Source: HGM04593 sp045588485
Lineage (GTDB): Bacteria; Bacteroidota; Bacteroidia; Bacteroidales; Bacteroidaceae
Assembly (NCBI GenBank): GCA_045588485.1
Contig: JAZNEI010000065.1
Span: 1-64,000, forward strand
DNA length: 64,000 nt
Reading direction: 5' to 3'
The notes under the pieces were generated by a model. It saw only the letters and a program-made list of their open reading frames with translations. It was not told the DNA's origin and searched no databases. This document shows, one piece after another, positions 27,437 through 36,660 of the stretch (position 1 is the first letter of the stretch; each line of letters opens with the position of its first letter). The position numbers and the translations under genes were made by a program.

Positions 27437-28483
27437 TCATCTTTTGTACACAATCTTATAGGCTGACGGCTCCCGTCTTAACTTATAGTTATTCCGCAGC
27501 CACTCGAATCTCTCGGGGGACTCTTTTAGTGCAACTGTGTCATCATGAGGGTTGTATATAGCAAGCAACGCCTCGCCCTCGGTAGCTGCTTCAACAATAG
27601 GATTTAAAGGTTGCTGTAACGTCGCCATAGGGATTTGCATACTGTATCCTGTAAAATCGGCAAAGGACTCAAGGACCTGACGTGTAGCATTTATCTTACC
27701 CTCGGCCGAGTATCCTGCAATATGAGGCGTGGCAATGTAGGCACGCTGCAACAGAGAGAGGTCGAGATTCGGCTCTCCCTCCCACACGTCAATGGCTGCG
27801 CTTTGCAATTTACCCCCTTCGAGAACGGCGAGAAGCGCTTTATTATCGACAATAGGCCCACGAGAGGCATTTATAAGCAGTCGACAGCGACACAACGAGC
27901 CTAAGAAATCGGCATCGGCCAGATGATAGCTTGCATAACGCCCCACTTTGCTAAGGGTTGGATGGAATGTTATAATATCGCACCTCTCTACAACATCGGC
28001 AAGTGGAGAGAAGCCCTCTTCGCCACGTTCCTCACGAGGAGGGTCGTTAAGAATGACATTCATACCGATGCTGCGTGCCCAACGCTCTACCCTCGAGCCA
28101 ATCTGCCCAACACCCACGATACCCAAAGACAATCCCGCAACAGAGGCGCTGTTATCACGTGCCCAGGCATATATCACCGACTGCACATACTGCAGCACAG
28201 CATCGGCATTGCAACCGGGAGCATTTGTCCACTTTATGCCCGACTCTTTGCAATAATCGGCATCAATATGGTCGTAACCTATGGTAGCCGTACCTATGAA
28301 ACGCACCGCCGTACCATTGAGCAAGGCTGCATTGCAACGTGTACGTGTGCGCACGAACAGTGCCCCCGCATCCAAGAGGTGTTCATTGGCAATTGTATCA
28401 CCAGGAAGAGCAATCACACTGTGTCCCATCTGCAACAAAGCATCATGCAGATATGGTATTTTCTCGTCAATAACTATCTTCAT
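27437..28483 (-). CDS. pdxB: 4-phosphoerythronate dehydrogenase
   Basis: NAD-dependent oxidation of 4-phosphoerythronate in pyridoxal phosphate synthesis (DXP-dependent route). It belongs to the D-isomer 2-hydroxyacid dehydrogenases: the NAD-binding GIVGVGQIGSR has its glycines at 124-129, INASRGPIVD carries the catalytic Arg, and TPHIAGYS the catalytic His. TIGYDHID and the C-terminal extension beyond the NAD domain distinguish PdxB from SerA-like relatives; length 348 fits. It stands alone, divergent from the DUF4254 operon. Other pdx genes are absent, though dxs in this window makes the DXP used by that route. Confidence 0.9.
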   Translation of the reverse strand: MKIVIDEKIPYLHDALLQMGHSVIALPGDTIANEHLLDAGALFVRTRTRCNAALLNGTAVRFIGTATIGYDHIDADYCKESGIKWTNAPGCNADAVLQYVQSVIYAWARDNSASVAGLSLGIVGVGQIGSRVERWARSIGMNVILNDPPREERGEEGFSPLADVVERCDIITFHPTLSKVGRYASYHLADADFLGSLCRCRLLINASRGPIVDNKALLAVLEGGKLQSAAIDVWEGEPNLDLSLLQRAYIATPHIAGYSAEGKINATRQVLESFADFTGYSMQIPMATLQQPLNPIVEAATEGEALLAIYNPHDDTVALKESPERFEWLRNNYKLRREPSAYKIVYKR

Positions 28484-28537
28484 TTAACATTACCCAATAT
28501 AAAAACCGCGTAAATATAGCTACTTTTCCACTATTTT

Positions 28538-28569
28538 TTTGTCTATATCGCAAAGTTTATATACATTCG
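28538..28569 (+). promoter_or_regulatory. Promoter of the DUF4254-GT9-methyltransferase unit
   Basis: TTTG (28538-28541), 20 bases and TACATTCG (28562-28569) fit the Bacteroidetes consensus with one change. The leader would be about 90 bases. Confidence 0.6.
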
Positions 28570-28663
28570 CATTATAAGAAATTGTCTATAATAGACTTTT
28601 ATCCTGAAAAGCTGGAAGGCTATATTTATTTAACAACGTGTAATATTCCAAAACTCCATAACA

Positions 28664-29278
28664 ATGAAAGCATTTACAGAGATGAGTTGGCCCATCTTCA
28701 ATCAGGCCATTGCCGATTATCATAAGACTGACAATGTGGATACACCCATAAACAACCCGTATCCCGAAAGGACCATCGAGTATTATCTGTATCTGAAATG
28801 TTGGATAGATACAGTTCAGTGGCACTTTGAAGATATTATCAGAGACCCCGACATCGACCCCGTAGCAGCTCTTACACTTAAGCGCCGCATCGACAGGTCG
28901 AATCAGGAACGTACCGACCTTGTTGAGCTAATAGATAGTTATTTCCTTGATACATACAAGGATGTAACACCACTTGAGAATGCAACAATAAACACCGAAA
29001 GCCCTGCCTGGGCAGTAGACCGTTACTCTATCCTCTCGTTGAAGATTTATCACATGAACGAAGAGGTTATCCGCACCGACGTAAGCGACGAGCACCGCGC
29101 AAAATGTCAGGCAAAGCTCGACGTATTGTTAGAGCAGTATAAAGATATGACAACATCCATCGGTCAGCTACTCGACGATATTGCTGCCGGTCGCAAATAC
29201 ATGAAAGTGTACCGACAGATGAAAATGTACAACGACCCCTCATTGAATCCCGTTCTTTATGGTGGAGGAAAGAAATAA
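28664..29278 (+). CDS. DUF4254 protein
   Basis: A 204-residue, mostly helical, charged cytoplasmic protein with no signal peptide or membrane segment. I recognise it as the DUF4254 family by its start (MSWPIFNQAIADYHKTD) and WIDTVQWHFEDIIRDPDID. No catalytic motif is evident and no function is established. Its last 20 bases overlap the glycosyltransferase gene, a pairing that suggests a role in envelope glycan synthesis (inference). Confidence 0.8.
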   Translation: MKAFTEMSWPIFNQAIADYHKTDNVDTPINNPYPERTIEYYLYLKCWIDTVQWHFEDIIRDPDIDPVAALTLKRRIDRSNQERTDLVELIDSYFLDTYKDVTPLENATINTESPAWAVDRYSILSLKIYHMNEEVIRTDVSDEHRAKCQAKLDVLLEQYKDMTTSIGQLLDDIAAGRKYMKVYRQMKMYNDPSLNPVLYGGGKK

Positions 29279-30314
29279 CAGCAAACGCACAATACTTATC
29301 ACACGTTTCTCGGCAGTAGGCGATATTGCAATGACAATTCCATTGCTATATTCGCTTGCAGCCACATACCCACAACATCGTTTCGTACTTGTGAGCCGCA
29401 AGAGATTCGGGCAGTTTCTTATAAATGCCCCACAGAATCTGCTTTTCCGCGGAGTAGACCCCGACAACTACAAAGGACCTTTCGGGCTTCGCAGACTATA
29501 CAAGGAACTTAATGAAGAGTATGCTCCCGATGCATTTGCCGACCTGCACGATGTCCTGCGCACAAAAATTCTGCGTCTGTTCTTTGCACTTGACAACGTG
29601 CCTACCGAGCACATTATAAAAGGTCGCATAGAGAAGAGTCGACTCACCTGTAAATACAATAAAAGGCTCGAACCGCTTATGAGCACTTTCGAGCGTTATC
29701 GCGATGTATTTATCCGATTGGGCCTACCCTTTACACCCGACTTTGTCTCGGTTTTCGGTAACGAGAAAGGCGACATAAGTGAATTTGCAACTATTCTGCC
29801 ACAAAAAGGCAGTGACAAATGGGTGGGAATAGCTCCATTCGCCAAACATAGAGGAAAAATCTACCCCATTGAACTGATGCGCCGAGTAGTAGAAATACTA
29901 TCCAAGCAAAGGGGGGTAAAGATTATCTGCTTCGGTAACGGAGCCGAAGAGGAGCTTGTTGCAAATAGTTGGTGCCGCGACTTTGATAATGTTATCTCAT
30001 TCATAGGAAAGAGTAACTTCAATGGCGAGCTACGACTCATAAGCCATCTTGATGCAATGCTTTGTATGGACTCGGCGAATATGCACATGGCATCCCTTGT
30101 AAACACCCCTGCCCTATCCATTTGGGGCGCTACCTCGCCGCTGGCCGGTTTCTTGGGCTGGCGACAGAAAGAGGAAGATTGCATTCAGTTGCCCTTGGAG
30201 TGCCGTCCTTGCTCGATATTTGGCAACAAGCCCTGTCGATACGGCGACTACCGTTGCATGAATTTTCCACCACAGGATATTGCCGACAGAGTAATAAAGA
30301 AACTTGAATTGTAA
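29259..30314 (+). CDS. Glycosyltransferase family 9 (heptosyltransferase-like)
   Basis: GT-B glycosyltransferase of the LPS heptosyltransferase family, expected at the cytoplasmic face of the inner membrane. The N-terminal ILITRFSAVGDIAMTIPLLYSL is the acceptor-side motif. The C-terminal half has VGIAPFAKHRGKIYP and the nucleotide-sugar site MDSANMHMASLVNTPALSIWG. Four cysteines cluster near the C-terminus (ECRPCSIFGNKPC, YRC). Sugar donor and acceptor cannot be read; kdtA at 54886 shows that the cell makes a Kdo-containing LPS core. ATG 29259 overlaps the DUF4254 gene. Confidence 0.88.
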   Translation: MVEERNNSKRTILITRFSAVGDIAMTIPLLYSLAATYPQHRFVLVSRKRFGQFLINAPQNLLFRGVDPDNYKGPFGLRRLYKELNEEYAPDAFADLHDVLRTKILRLFFALDNVPTEHIIKGRIEKSRLTCKYNKRLEPLMSTFERYRDVFIRLGLPFTPDFVSVFGNEKGDISEFATILPQKGSDKWVGIAPFAKHRGKIYPIELMRRVVEILSKQRGVKIICFGNGAEEELVANSWCRDFDNVISFIGKSNFNGELRLISHLDAMLCMDSANMHMASLVNTPALSIWGATSPLAGFLGWRQKEEDCIQLPLECRPCSIFGNKPCRYGDYRCMNFPPQDIADRVIKKLEL

Positions 30315-30320
30315 GACAAT

Positions 30321-31046
30321 ATGGACAACTCTCTACTGGAACCCCGTAAAGACCCAATGGGACGTGCTATTGCCGACTATCACTCAACAGGCAAGGCCGC
30401 AAAGCTGCGTGTACTATCATCAATGTTCTACGAGGACGAGATACCTGTTGCCACACTCTTTCGCACCATGGAAGAGATGCCACCGCTTGAGCAGACAATG
30501 ATTCAGATGACACAGGGGCGTGTGCTTGATGTTGGTGCAGGCTCGGGCTGCCACTCATTGGAGCTGATGAAGCGCGGACACGAGGTTGTCGCAATAGATA
30601 TCTCGGAACTATCGGTACAGGTTATGCGAGAAAGAGGGGTCGATGCTCGTCTTACAAACTTCTTCGATGAGACCTTCTGCGAGAAGTTCGACACGATACT
30701 AATGGCAATGAACGGTATCGGCATTGTGGGCAAGGTAGAGCGTATGCCACAGTTCATGTGTTGTGTTAAGCGTCTTCTTGCACCGGGCGGACAACTACTG
30801 CTCGACTCGTCAGATTTAAGATATATATACGAAGAGGAGGACGGCTCTTTCTGCGTCGACCTTGCCGCCGGATACTATGGCGAGGTAGATTTCGAGATGC
30901 GTTATAAGGGCGTAAAAGGAGCCACCTTTGATTGGCTCTATATCGATTTTGAGACACTAGCTTACTACGCCACCACCGCAGGACTTAAATGTGAGAAATG
31001 TGCCGAAGGCAGCCACTACGACTACGTGGCAAAGATAACCTGGTAG
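30321..31046 (+). CDS. SAM-dependent class I methyltransferase
   Basis: The S-adenosylmethionine motif I VLDVGAGSGCH is at residues 68-78, with motif II EVVAIDIS and a later LLAPGGQLLLDSSD. About 65 residues precede the Rossmann domain. Substrate unknown. It begins 6 bases after the glycosyltransferase stop, so it belongs to the same unit. The N-terminal GRAIADYHSTGKA resembles the NQAIADYHKTD of the DUF4254 protein two genes upstream; this may be coincidence. Confidence 0.85.
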   Translation: MDNSLLEPRKDPMGRAIADYHSTGKAAKLRVLSSMFYEDEIPVATLFRTMEEMPPLEQTMIQMTQGRVLDVGAGSGCHSLELMKRGHEVVAIDISELSVQVMRERGVDARLTNFFDETFCEKFDTILMAMNGIGIVGKVERMPQFMCCVKRLLAPGGQLLLDSSDLRYIYEEEDGSFCVDLAAGYYGEVDFEMRYKGVKGATFDWLYIDFETLAYYATTAGLKCEKCAEGSHYDYVAKITW

Positions 31047-31146
31047 GAAAAGACTATAATAAGAGGAGTATATCCTTGCAAGCGATAAGTTAAAAGCCAT
31101 CGCAAATTTGAAGAGTATTATAATTATATTATCGACATTCTGTTAC

Positions 31147-31192
31147 ATTACTCCCCTGACAACTTTTTTTTATAAGTTGTCAGGGGAGTAAT
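31147..31192. terminator. Long hairpin between convergent genes
   Basis: Perfect 19-bp arms (31147-31165 and 31174-31192, core CTCCCCTGACAACTT) with an 8-base T-rich loop. It lies between the methyltransferase (+) and EnvC-like (-) genes. It lacks a T run outside the stem, so it may act as a terminator or only as a 3' end stabiliser. Confidence 0.65.
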
Positions 31193-31212
31193 TATAAGAC
31201 AGTATCAGGATT

Positions 31213-32481
31213 CTACATCTTCAGCCACTGCTGTGGATTAAGTTTCTGCTTCTCGTTTCGCAATTGAAAGAGCAGTCGCGTCTGTCCCGAGGCATCCTTT
31301 GCAACATCTCCAATAATGGTACCGGCTTTTACCTTATCACCACTCTTTACGTGAATCTTATCGAGCTGACAGTAGACCGAGATGTATTTTCCGTGTCTCA
31401 CAAGAACAAGAGCATAGTCGTCGGTGCGGAACACCGAGGTCACAGTACCCTCGAAGACACAACGAGCCTGTGCGCCCGCACGTCCTTGAATAACAATTCC
31501 ACCATTGTCGATGAGTACATTACCTTTGCCCAACACACCTTTTCGCTTTCCAAAGTCGGACACCACGTGATAGGGACCTGTTATGGGCACAGGGAGCTTT
31601 CCTTTGTTCTGCAGGAACGAGCCGTTCATCTTGCTTATACCGGTATCTTTATGCTCGCTCGTCTTTGTTGTTTTTCCTGTTTTATTCGCTTTGTTCTGTG
31701 CCTCACGCTTTGCACGCTCGGCAGCTTCTCGCTTGCGCTGTGCCTGAATCTCCTGTTCTATAAGACGGTCGATGTCGGCATTCAGTTTATTTAATTGTTT
31801 ACGCTGCTTCTCGAGTTCGCGTTGTACTTTTTTCGACTCACGTTGCAATTCATTGACCAATGCACGTTGCTCCTTCTCGAGCCCTTGCAGTTCGTTACGC
31901 TGCTGCTCCTGTCTACTGAGCGAGGCCGACTTTTCGGCACGTATCGTATCGAGTTGCGCCTTCTTTTTCTCGAGTTCGACAATATATTCGCCCAAACGTG
32001 TACCGAGTTCGCGATGCGCATTCATATACTCGCCTACGTAACGGTAGCGTCGCACCATGGTATTGAAATCTTTAGCCGAGACAATAAAGAGCAGTTTATC
32101 TTGTAGAGTTGCATAATGTCTTGCACGTCGCAGCGCCTCGGCATATTTTGTACGTGCCGTCTCTACACCTTTCTCATTCGAAGCTATTTGGGTTCTGAGC
32201 GCCGCTATAGTATCATCGAGCATGCGCAGTTCTTCATTAAGGACACCTACAAGTTTCTTACTGTCCTTGATACGGGCATTCAAGAGTTCAAGATTCTGCA
32301 TCTTGCTCTTTACATCTTTCTGTGAAGATTTCAGTATGCTCTCTTTCTCGCTTATCTCTTTTTGCAGGTTATTGGCACGGCGACGCATCTCCTTTACCGA
32401 ACTCTTTTGGGCATATATACCACCCGAAAGAAGGAGGAAGAGGAAAAGAGTAAAAAGATATTGAAGATAGTTACGGCTCAT
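31213..32481 (-). CDS. EnvC/NlpD-like protein with coiled coil and degenerate LytM domain
   Basis: Exported protein: signal peptide to about residue 24 (SGGIYAQ), a long coiled coil at about 25-250, a Lys/Ala-rich linker, and a C-terminal LytM/M23 domain from about 310. LytM metal ligands are mostly missing. The HxxxD of active enzymes reads NVLID, and the HxH near the end reads RLL. This is the pattern of EnvC, which activates septal amidases instead of cutting peptidoglycan itself. A matching amidase is not in the window. It lies downstream of dut, the TPR gene and the DUF4292 lipoprotein gene on the same strand. Confidence 0.88.
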   Translation of the reverse strand: MSRNYLQYLFTLFLFLLLSGGIYAQKSSVKEMRRRANNLQKEISEKESILKSSQKDVKSKMQNLELLNARIKDSKKLVGVLNEELRMLDDTIAALRTQIASNEKGVETARTKYAEALRRARHYATLQDKLLFIVSAKDFNTMVRRYRYVGEYMNAHRELGTRLGEYIVELEKKKAQLDTIRAEKSASLSRQEQQRNELQGLEKEQRALVNELQRESKKVQRELEKQRKQLNKLNADIDRLIEQEIQAQRKREAAERAKREAQNKANKTGKTTKTSEHKDTGISKMNGSFLQNKGKLPVPITGPYHVVSDFGKRKGVLGKGNVLIDNGGIVIQGRAGAQARCVFEGTVTSVFRTDDYALVLVRHGKYISVYCQLDKIHVKSGDKVKAGTIIGDVAKDASGQTRLLFQLRNEKQKLNPQQWLKM

Positions 32482-32567
32482 AGTTCTGTCATATTTCCGG
32501 CTAAGATAATATATATATTATTTCATTTGCTGTTTTTGCGTCTCTTTTCTAAACTCCCACAAATGTT

Positions 32568-33389
32568 CTATTTGATAATACTGATAATACGAGAAAGGTC
32601 TATCTCTTTCATCGAATTTGTATTGGTTGGACTAAAACTGTATTTACCTTCGCGTATATTGCTTAAACTAAGGTCGAGCATCAGAGGTATTCCTGCACCC
32701 TGTACCTCGAGCACTATTCTTTGCGGGAAAGAGCGACCGTCGACTGTAGTAAAATCGGCGTAACGGCAATCGACCTTTACACTATGGTTATATGTACCGC
32801 TTGTCTGCAACAGTTCGCCTGTTACGGCATCTATATAAAATGTGTATTGCGTGGTGCCTCTCTTTGGTGTCAAAAGAGTTATATCGTTACCGGCTTTTGC
32901 AATCTCCATAGTCGATAATGAATTCACTGCATTGTTGCCATCGGGCGAGAAAGGCATATTCATTAATATAGCCTGTAACACATTGTAGCTGAGTCCGGCC
33001 TGCTGCAACAGTCCCAATGCTACGCTACCGAGTGATGCATACTCATCGCCCACCTTATTAATTACCAAAGCCGATGAGGGGGTAATCTCTACCCGCGCGA
33101 CTTCAAAGAGTCCGAGCGCTGTAATGCCAATGTGTATGCCTTTACCCTCTTCTACTCCAAGTGTGCCGGCAGCCGAAAGTTCTTTATCGCCGACACGAGC
33201 CTTCATCTTCAGTTTAGAGGATATCTTCGTCGGAGAGGGTGCAAAAGCTTGCATCCTTGTGAGTTCTTCAAGCGTGATATCTCCTTTGATATTTCCTGTA
33301 TCTACTCTCTTTGTAGTGCGACAGCCTGTCACCACGACAAGCAGCATCAACAGCAGATACAGAGAACTATTTCTTTTTTTTCTTTCCAT
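32568..33389 (-). CDS. DUF4292 lipoprotein
   Basis: A lipoprotein signal peptide ends at VVVTGC, with lipidated C23. The mature 250 residues are beta-rich, with the KISSKLKMKARVGDKELSAAG start typical of DUF4292, a family thought to resemble the LolA/LolB fold that carries lipoproteins to the outer membrane. That role is an inference from fold similarity. Its start overlaps the TPR gene by 23 bases and the EnvC-like gene follows after 86 bases. Confidence 0.8.
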   Translation of the reverse strand: MERKKRNSSLYLLLMLLVVVTGCRTTKRVDTGNIKGDITLEELTRMQAFAPSPTKISSKLKMKARVGDKELSAAGTLGVEEGKGIHIGITALGLFEVARVEITPSSALVINKVGDEYASLGSVALGLLQQAGLSYNVLQAILMNMPFSPDGNNAVNSLSTMEIAKAGNDITLLTPKRGTTQYTFYIDAVTGELLQTSGTYNHSVKVDCRYADFTTVDGRSFPQRIVLEVQGAGIPLMLDLSLSNIREGKYSFSPTNTNSMKEIDLSRIISIIK

Positions 33390-35121
33390 CTGATATGTAT
33401 TTACGACGCTTTATCTTCTTTTCCAGAATCTTTGATTTTCCACCATTCTTTTGTGCCTCGACCCACAATTCCACAGCGCGATCGATGTCACCACATTTCG
33501 CATATATATCGCCACAGTGTTCAAGAACAACCGGCTCATCCTCCTCGCCAAGCGAAAGTAGTTTATCGGCGTATGCCTTGGCTTCATCGTATCTTTCGAG
33601 AATGAAGAGTATCCACATATAGGTATCTATATATGTTTTGTTCTCGGGCTCTGCCTCTACCGTCTTATAGGACATCTGTTGGGCTTTATCCAAATCTCGG
33701 CCTTCGAGGGACATAAAGTAGGCATAGTTGTTTAGCGCACCAAGATTCGATGCATTATATACAATTGCCGAGTCGTAGGCGAGATAACAATCATCCATAT
33801 TACCAAGTTCGTGGTATATGTCTCCTACAATAGAAAAAAGGTCCGAAATAAACTCGGGGGCATCGACATCTGAACGTTTGGAAAGAGCATCGAGGAATGT
33901 TGCAAGAGCCTCCTTATGCATATTCTTGTTGTACTCGGATATCCCTTTGAAGTAATAAAGTTCCAATATCTCGGGATTATAGAGAATGGCTGTATCGCAA
34001 CGCATAATCACCTCGTCGTAATTATTATTTTTTATTGCCTCGTTTAGTAACTGCATCTGAGCATAGCCATTCTCGGGTTCGAAGCGCAATAGTGCCTCGA
34101 GTATCGGCGCTATACTATCGTGCGGCAGGCCCTTCATTGCCATATATCGTGCAAGCGCCTCGGCCGTTATATCTTGGTCGATGGGAATATTAATAAGCTC
34201 TTTCATAAGGGAGATATTATAGAGCGAGTCGCCCTGTGCATCCTTATAGCCTACAAATCTTACAAAAACATCGGTACGTTCCTTTCCTGTGAAGCGTTCG
34301 TTATGCAGCAGTCGCTCTATCGATTGAGTAAAAAGAGAGTCATTGTTTGCATTTCGATAGTAGTCGGCCATTGCCTTCTGTACCTGCACATTGTTACTAT
34401 CGGCCTTGTACACACCATCGTATATCTCAAGTGCCTTGAGTGTATCTCCAAACTGCATATATGTACTTCCAAGAAACACCTTTGTCGAGAGGTCATCGGG
34501 ATATTCGTCAATAAGTCCCTGTAACTCGTTCAGTGCCCTCTCCTTATCTTGCAGAAGCATATATAGACGATATTTTTGCAATGTTATCTGCTCGTTCTTG
34601 CCCTCGATAAGTTCAACTCTGTCGAAGGCATCTATTGCGCTGACGTAATCACCCTTATCGGTGTACGCCGAAGCCAATGCCACAAAGACATTGCTATTGG
34701 AACTGAAATCTTTGGCCATTGTCTTATATACCTCGATAGCCTTGTCGACAAGCCCCTCTTCTTCGTATGCCATAGCCAACACTGCACTATACCAATAGTT
34801 TTTTGGGTCGCCATCGGCTGCACGCTGCATCATTGCAAGAGCTTCTTCCTTGCGTCCAAGATAGGAATACATAGAATATAGCTCGTAGGATACAGCCGAT
34901 GAACCCGGCTGCAAAGAAAGACAGTGCTCGAACAGTTCAAATGCCTCGTCGTAGCGTTCCTGCTCCTTTAGCGACAATGCCTGAAGAAAGAAATAGTCGA
35001 ATGCACGTTCACCTGCGACAATATCGCACGAGTCGTCCCTGTGACACAATGTATCACAGCCGGCAGCACACCATTGTAAGGGTAGCAACAGTAATATTAC
35101 AAAAAGAGTACACCACCTCAT
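33367..35121 (-). CDS. Exported tetratricopeptide-repeat protein
   Basis: The start at ATG 35121 gives a signal peptide (RWCTLFVILLLLPLQWCAAG); the frame extends 24 codons further, but that would overlap dut and bury the signal. The mature protein is a series of TPR helices through about residue 560, for example YDEAFELFEHCLSLQPGS and DLDKAQQMSYKTVEAEPEN, ending in a very basic tail (KKIKRRKYISDGKKKKK). It probably acts as a periplasmic scaffold. It starts 13 bases after the dut stop and overlaps the DUF4292 gene, so the three are one operon; partners are not known. Confidence 0.87.
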   Translation of the reverse strand: MRWCTLFVILLLLPLQWCAAGCDTLCHRDDSCDIVAGERAFDYFFLQALSLKEQERYDEAFELFEHCLSLQPGSSAVSYELYSMYSYLGRKEEALAMMQRAADGDPKNYWYSAVLAMAYEEEGLVDKAIEVYKTMAKDFSSNSNVFVALASAYTDKGDYVSAIDAFDRVELIEGKNEQITLQKYRLYMLLQDKERALNELQGLIDEYPDDLSTKVFLGSTYMQFGDTLKALEIYDGVYKADSNNVQVQKAMADYYRNANNDSLFTQSIERLLHNERFTGKERTDVFVRFVGYKDAQGDSLYNISLMKELINIPIDQDITAEALARYMAMKGLPHDSIAPILEALLRFEPENGYAQMQLLNEAIKNNNYDEVIMRCDTAILYNPEILELYYFKGISEYNKNMHKEALATFLDALSKRSDVDAPEFISDLFSIVGDIYHELGNMDDCYLAYDSAIVYNASNLGALNNYAYFMSLEGRDLDKAQQMSYKTVEAEPENKTYIDTYMWILFILERYDEAKAYADKLLSLGEEDEPVVLEHCGDIYAKCGDIDRAVELWVEAQKNGGKSKILEKKIKRRKYISDGKKKKK

Positions 35122-35134
35122 ATAATACAGTATC

Positions 35135-35566
35135 TTAAACCCCTGTATGTCCAAATCCTCCTGCCCCACGCTGAGTCTCGCCGAGTGTCTCAACCAACTC
35201 CCACTCTATCTGTTCGTGGCGAGCTATTACCATCTGTGCAATGCGTTCGCCATCGGCAATGGTAAAAGGTTCTGACGAAAGGTTAACCAATATCACACAC
35301 ACTTCGCCACGATAATCGGCATCTATGGTTCCCGGTGAATTAAGCACTGTAATGCCTTTTTTTATAGCAAGACCGCTTCGGGGACGCACCTGTGCCTCAT
35401 ATCCTGCGGGTAATGCCATAAATAGTCCCGTGGGCACCAATGCACGCTCCAAAGGTTTAAGTACGATAGGTTCGTCAAGGTTTGCCCTTATATCCATTCC
35501 TGCCGAAAGTTCGGTCGCATAAGTGGGCAACGCATGCTTTGATTTGTTTATTATCTCTACTTTCAT
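35135..35566 (-). CDS. dut: dUTP diphosphatase
   Basis: Hydrolyses dUTP to dUMP, which keeps uracil out of DNA and feeds dTMP synthesis. All five trimeric dUTPase motifs are present in order: AGMDIRA, RPRSGLA, GTIDADYRGEV with the catalytic Asp, ERIAQMVI, and the P-loop-like GAGGFGHTG at the C-terminus. Length 143 is normal. It is the first gene of the dut-TPR-DUF4292 unit. Confidence 0.96.
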   Translation of the reverse strand: MKVEIINKSKHALPTYATELSAGMDIRANLDEPIVLKPLERALVPTGLFMALPAGYEAQVRPRSGLAIKKGITVLNSPGTIDADYRGEVCVILVNLSSEPFTIADGERIAQMVIARHEQIEWELVETLGETQRGAGGFGHTGV

Positions 35567-35584
35567 AATGTCTGCTTCTAAATT

Positions 35585-35619
35585 GAAAAACTCCGAAAGC
35601 AGAATTTTGTTTCGGAGTT
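35585..35619 (-). terminator. Terminator after the glsA/glsB-like pair
   Basis: On the minus strand AACTCCGAAA (35619-35610) pairs with TTTCGGAGTT (35598-35589), an 11-base loop between, followed by a T-rich stretch. It separates the acyltransferase pair from dut. Confidence 0.8.
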
Positions 35620-35638
35620 CTCTTTATGTTTCTAGAAT

Positions 35639-36643
35639 TTAGTTATTCTCTTCGTTTGACGAGTGGTAAAAGACCTTGTTTGCTCCCGAGGTTAGTTTTA
35701 TCAGATGAGGGTTCTCCTTTGCAAATGATTCGATGTATCTCACATATTTATCTTCAATAATCTCGTTCACTGCAATGAAGATTCCTGTCTCCTCGACATT
35801 GCCAAAATCGGTATTAACCGCTGTTCCGAAAATTTTCATTGTGGGCGAAAGTCCCATATAGGCATTTACCAATGGAGGAATACTGAGTCCTACCTTATGA
35901 ACCTCGCTCTTGAGAATGCGATAATCGGCCTTAAATGTATCTCCACAGAGCACTGCTGCAAGCCCTGCCTCATCCTCCTCGAACTGCAAAGGATCTATTG
36001 GCTCAATAAGGCGCTCGGGGTCGGCAAAATGTTTCTTCAAGAAATAGAGTATGAGGTCGCGTGCATGCTTGTCGTACGACGGATACATTGTAACCTTACC
36101 GAAAAGATACTTCACGTTGGGAATTACAACGGTAAGAGCGCCTAGTCCGTCCCACAGATTATCAAGAGCAAACAGACTCTTGGAACCCATGCGTGTCGAT
36201 TGGTATTCCAAAGAGACAAACGAACGACCCAATTCAACTGTCACGGGAAGATACTCCTCGAGGAAACGTTTCGAGAACTTGAACATATTGTGCGCAGTTG
36301 CAAGGATAGGCTCGCCTTTCTCATCGAAACGTACATCTGCGCCATGAATAAAACGATAGCCTCCTACAATATCATTGGCATCAGGGTTCCATACAACAAT
36401 CTGCTTATAGGGGTTCTCCATAGTATCGTACTCGTCAATATCCATTGACTTGCCGCTACCACCACCTGCTGCGCGGAAAGCAATCTCACGCAAACGACCA
36501 ATCTCGCGCATTACATTTGGAGAATCGGCAGCTGTGAGCACATATATCTCATTGTTGCTACGATGAGTAAAGCGTAAACGCTTATCCTCGGTAAGTTCGG
36601 CTTTAAGCAGTTCTTTCGGAACCGGAGCAATTATATCTTCCAT
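35639..36643 (-). CDS. GNAT-type N-acyltransferase, GlsB/OlsB-like
   Basis: The protein resembles the hemolysin-type N-acyltransferases, which place a 3-hydroxyacyl chain on an amino acid to start ornithine or glycine lipid synthesis. VGGYRFIHG, AHNMFKFSKRFLEEYLPVTVELGRSFV and the following YQSTRMGSKSLFALDNLWDG are the conserved block. Length 334 is close to Bacteroides GlsB, which makes N-acylglycine. It lies 17 bases after the PlsC-like gene, the GlsB/GlsA pairing. Glycine as substrate is inferred from lineage and context. Confidence 0.8.
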   Translation of the reverse strand: MEDIIAPVPKELLKAELTEDKRLRFTHRSNNEIYVLTAADSPNVMREIGRLREIAFRAAGGGSGKSMDIDEYDTMENPYKQIVVWNPDANDIVGGYRFIHGADVRFDEKGEPILATAHNMFKFSKRFLEEYLPVTVELGRSFVSLEYQSTRMGSKSLFALDNLWDGLGALTVVIPNVKYLFGKVTMYPSYDKHARDLILYFLKKHFADPERLIEPIDPLQFEEDEAGLAAVLCGDTFKADYRILKSEVHKVGLSIPPLVNAYMGLSPTMKIFGTAVNTDFGNVEETGIFIAVNEIIEDKYVRYIESFAKENPHLIKLTSGANKVFYHSSNEENN

Positions 36644-36660
36644 AGTAGTAAATATTTTAA

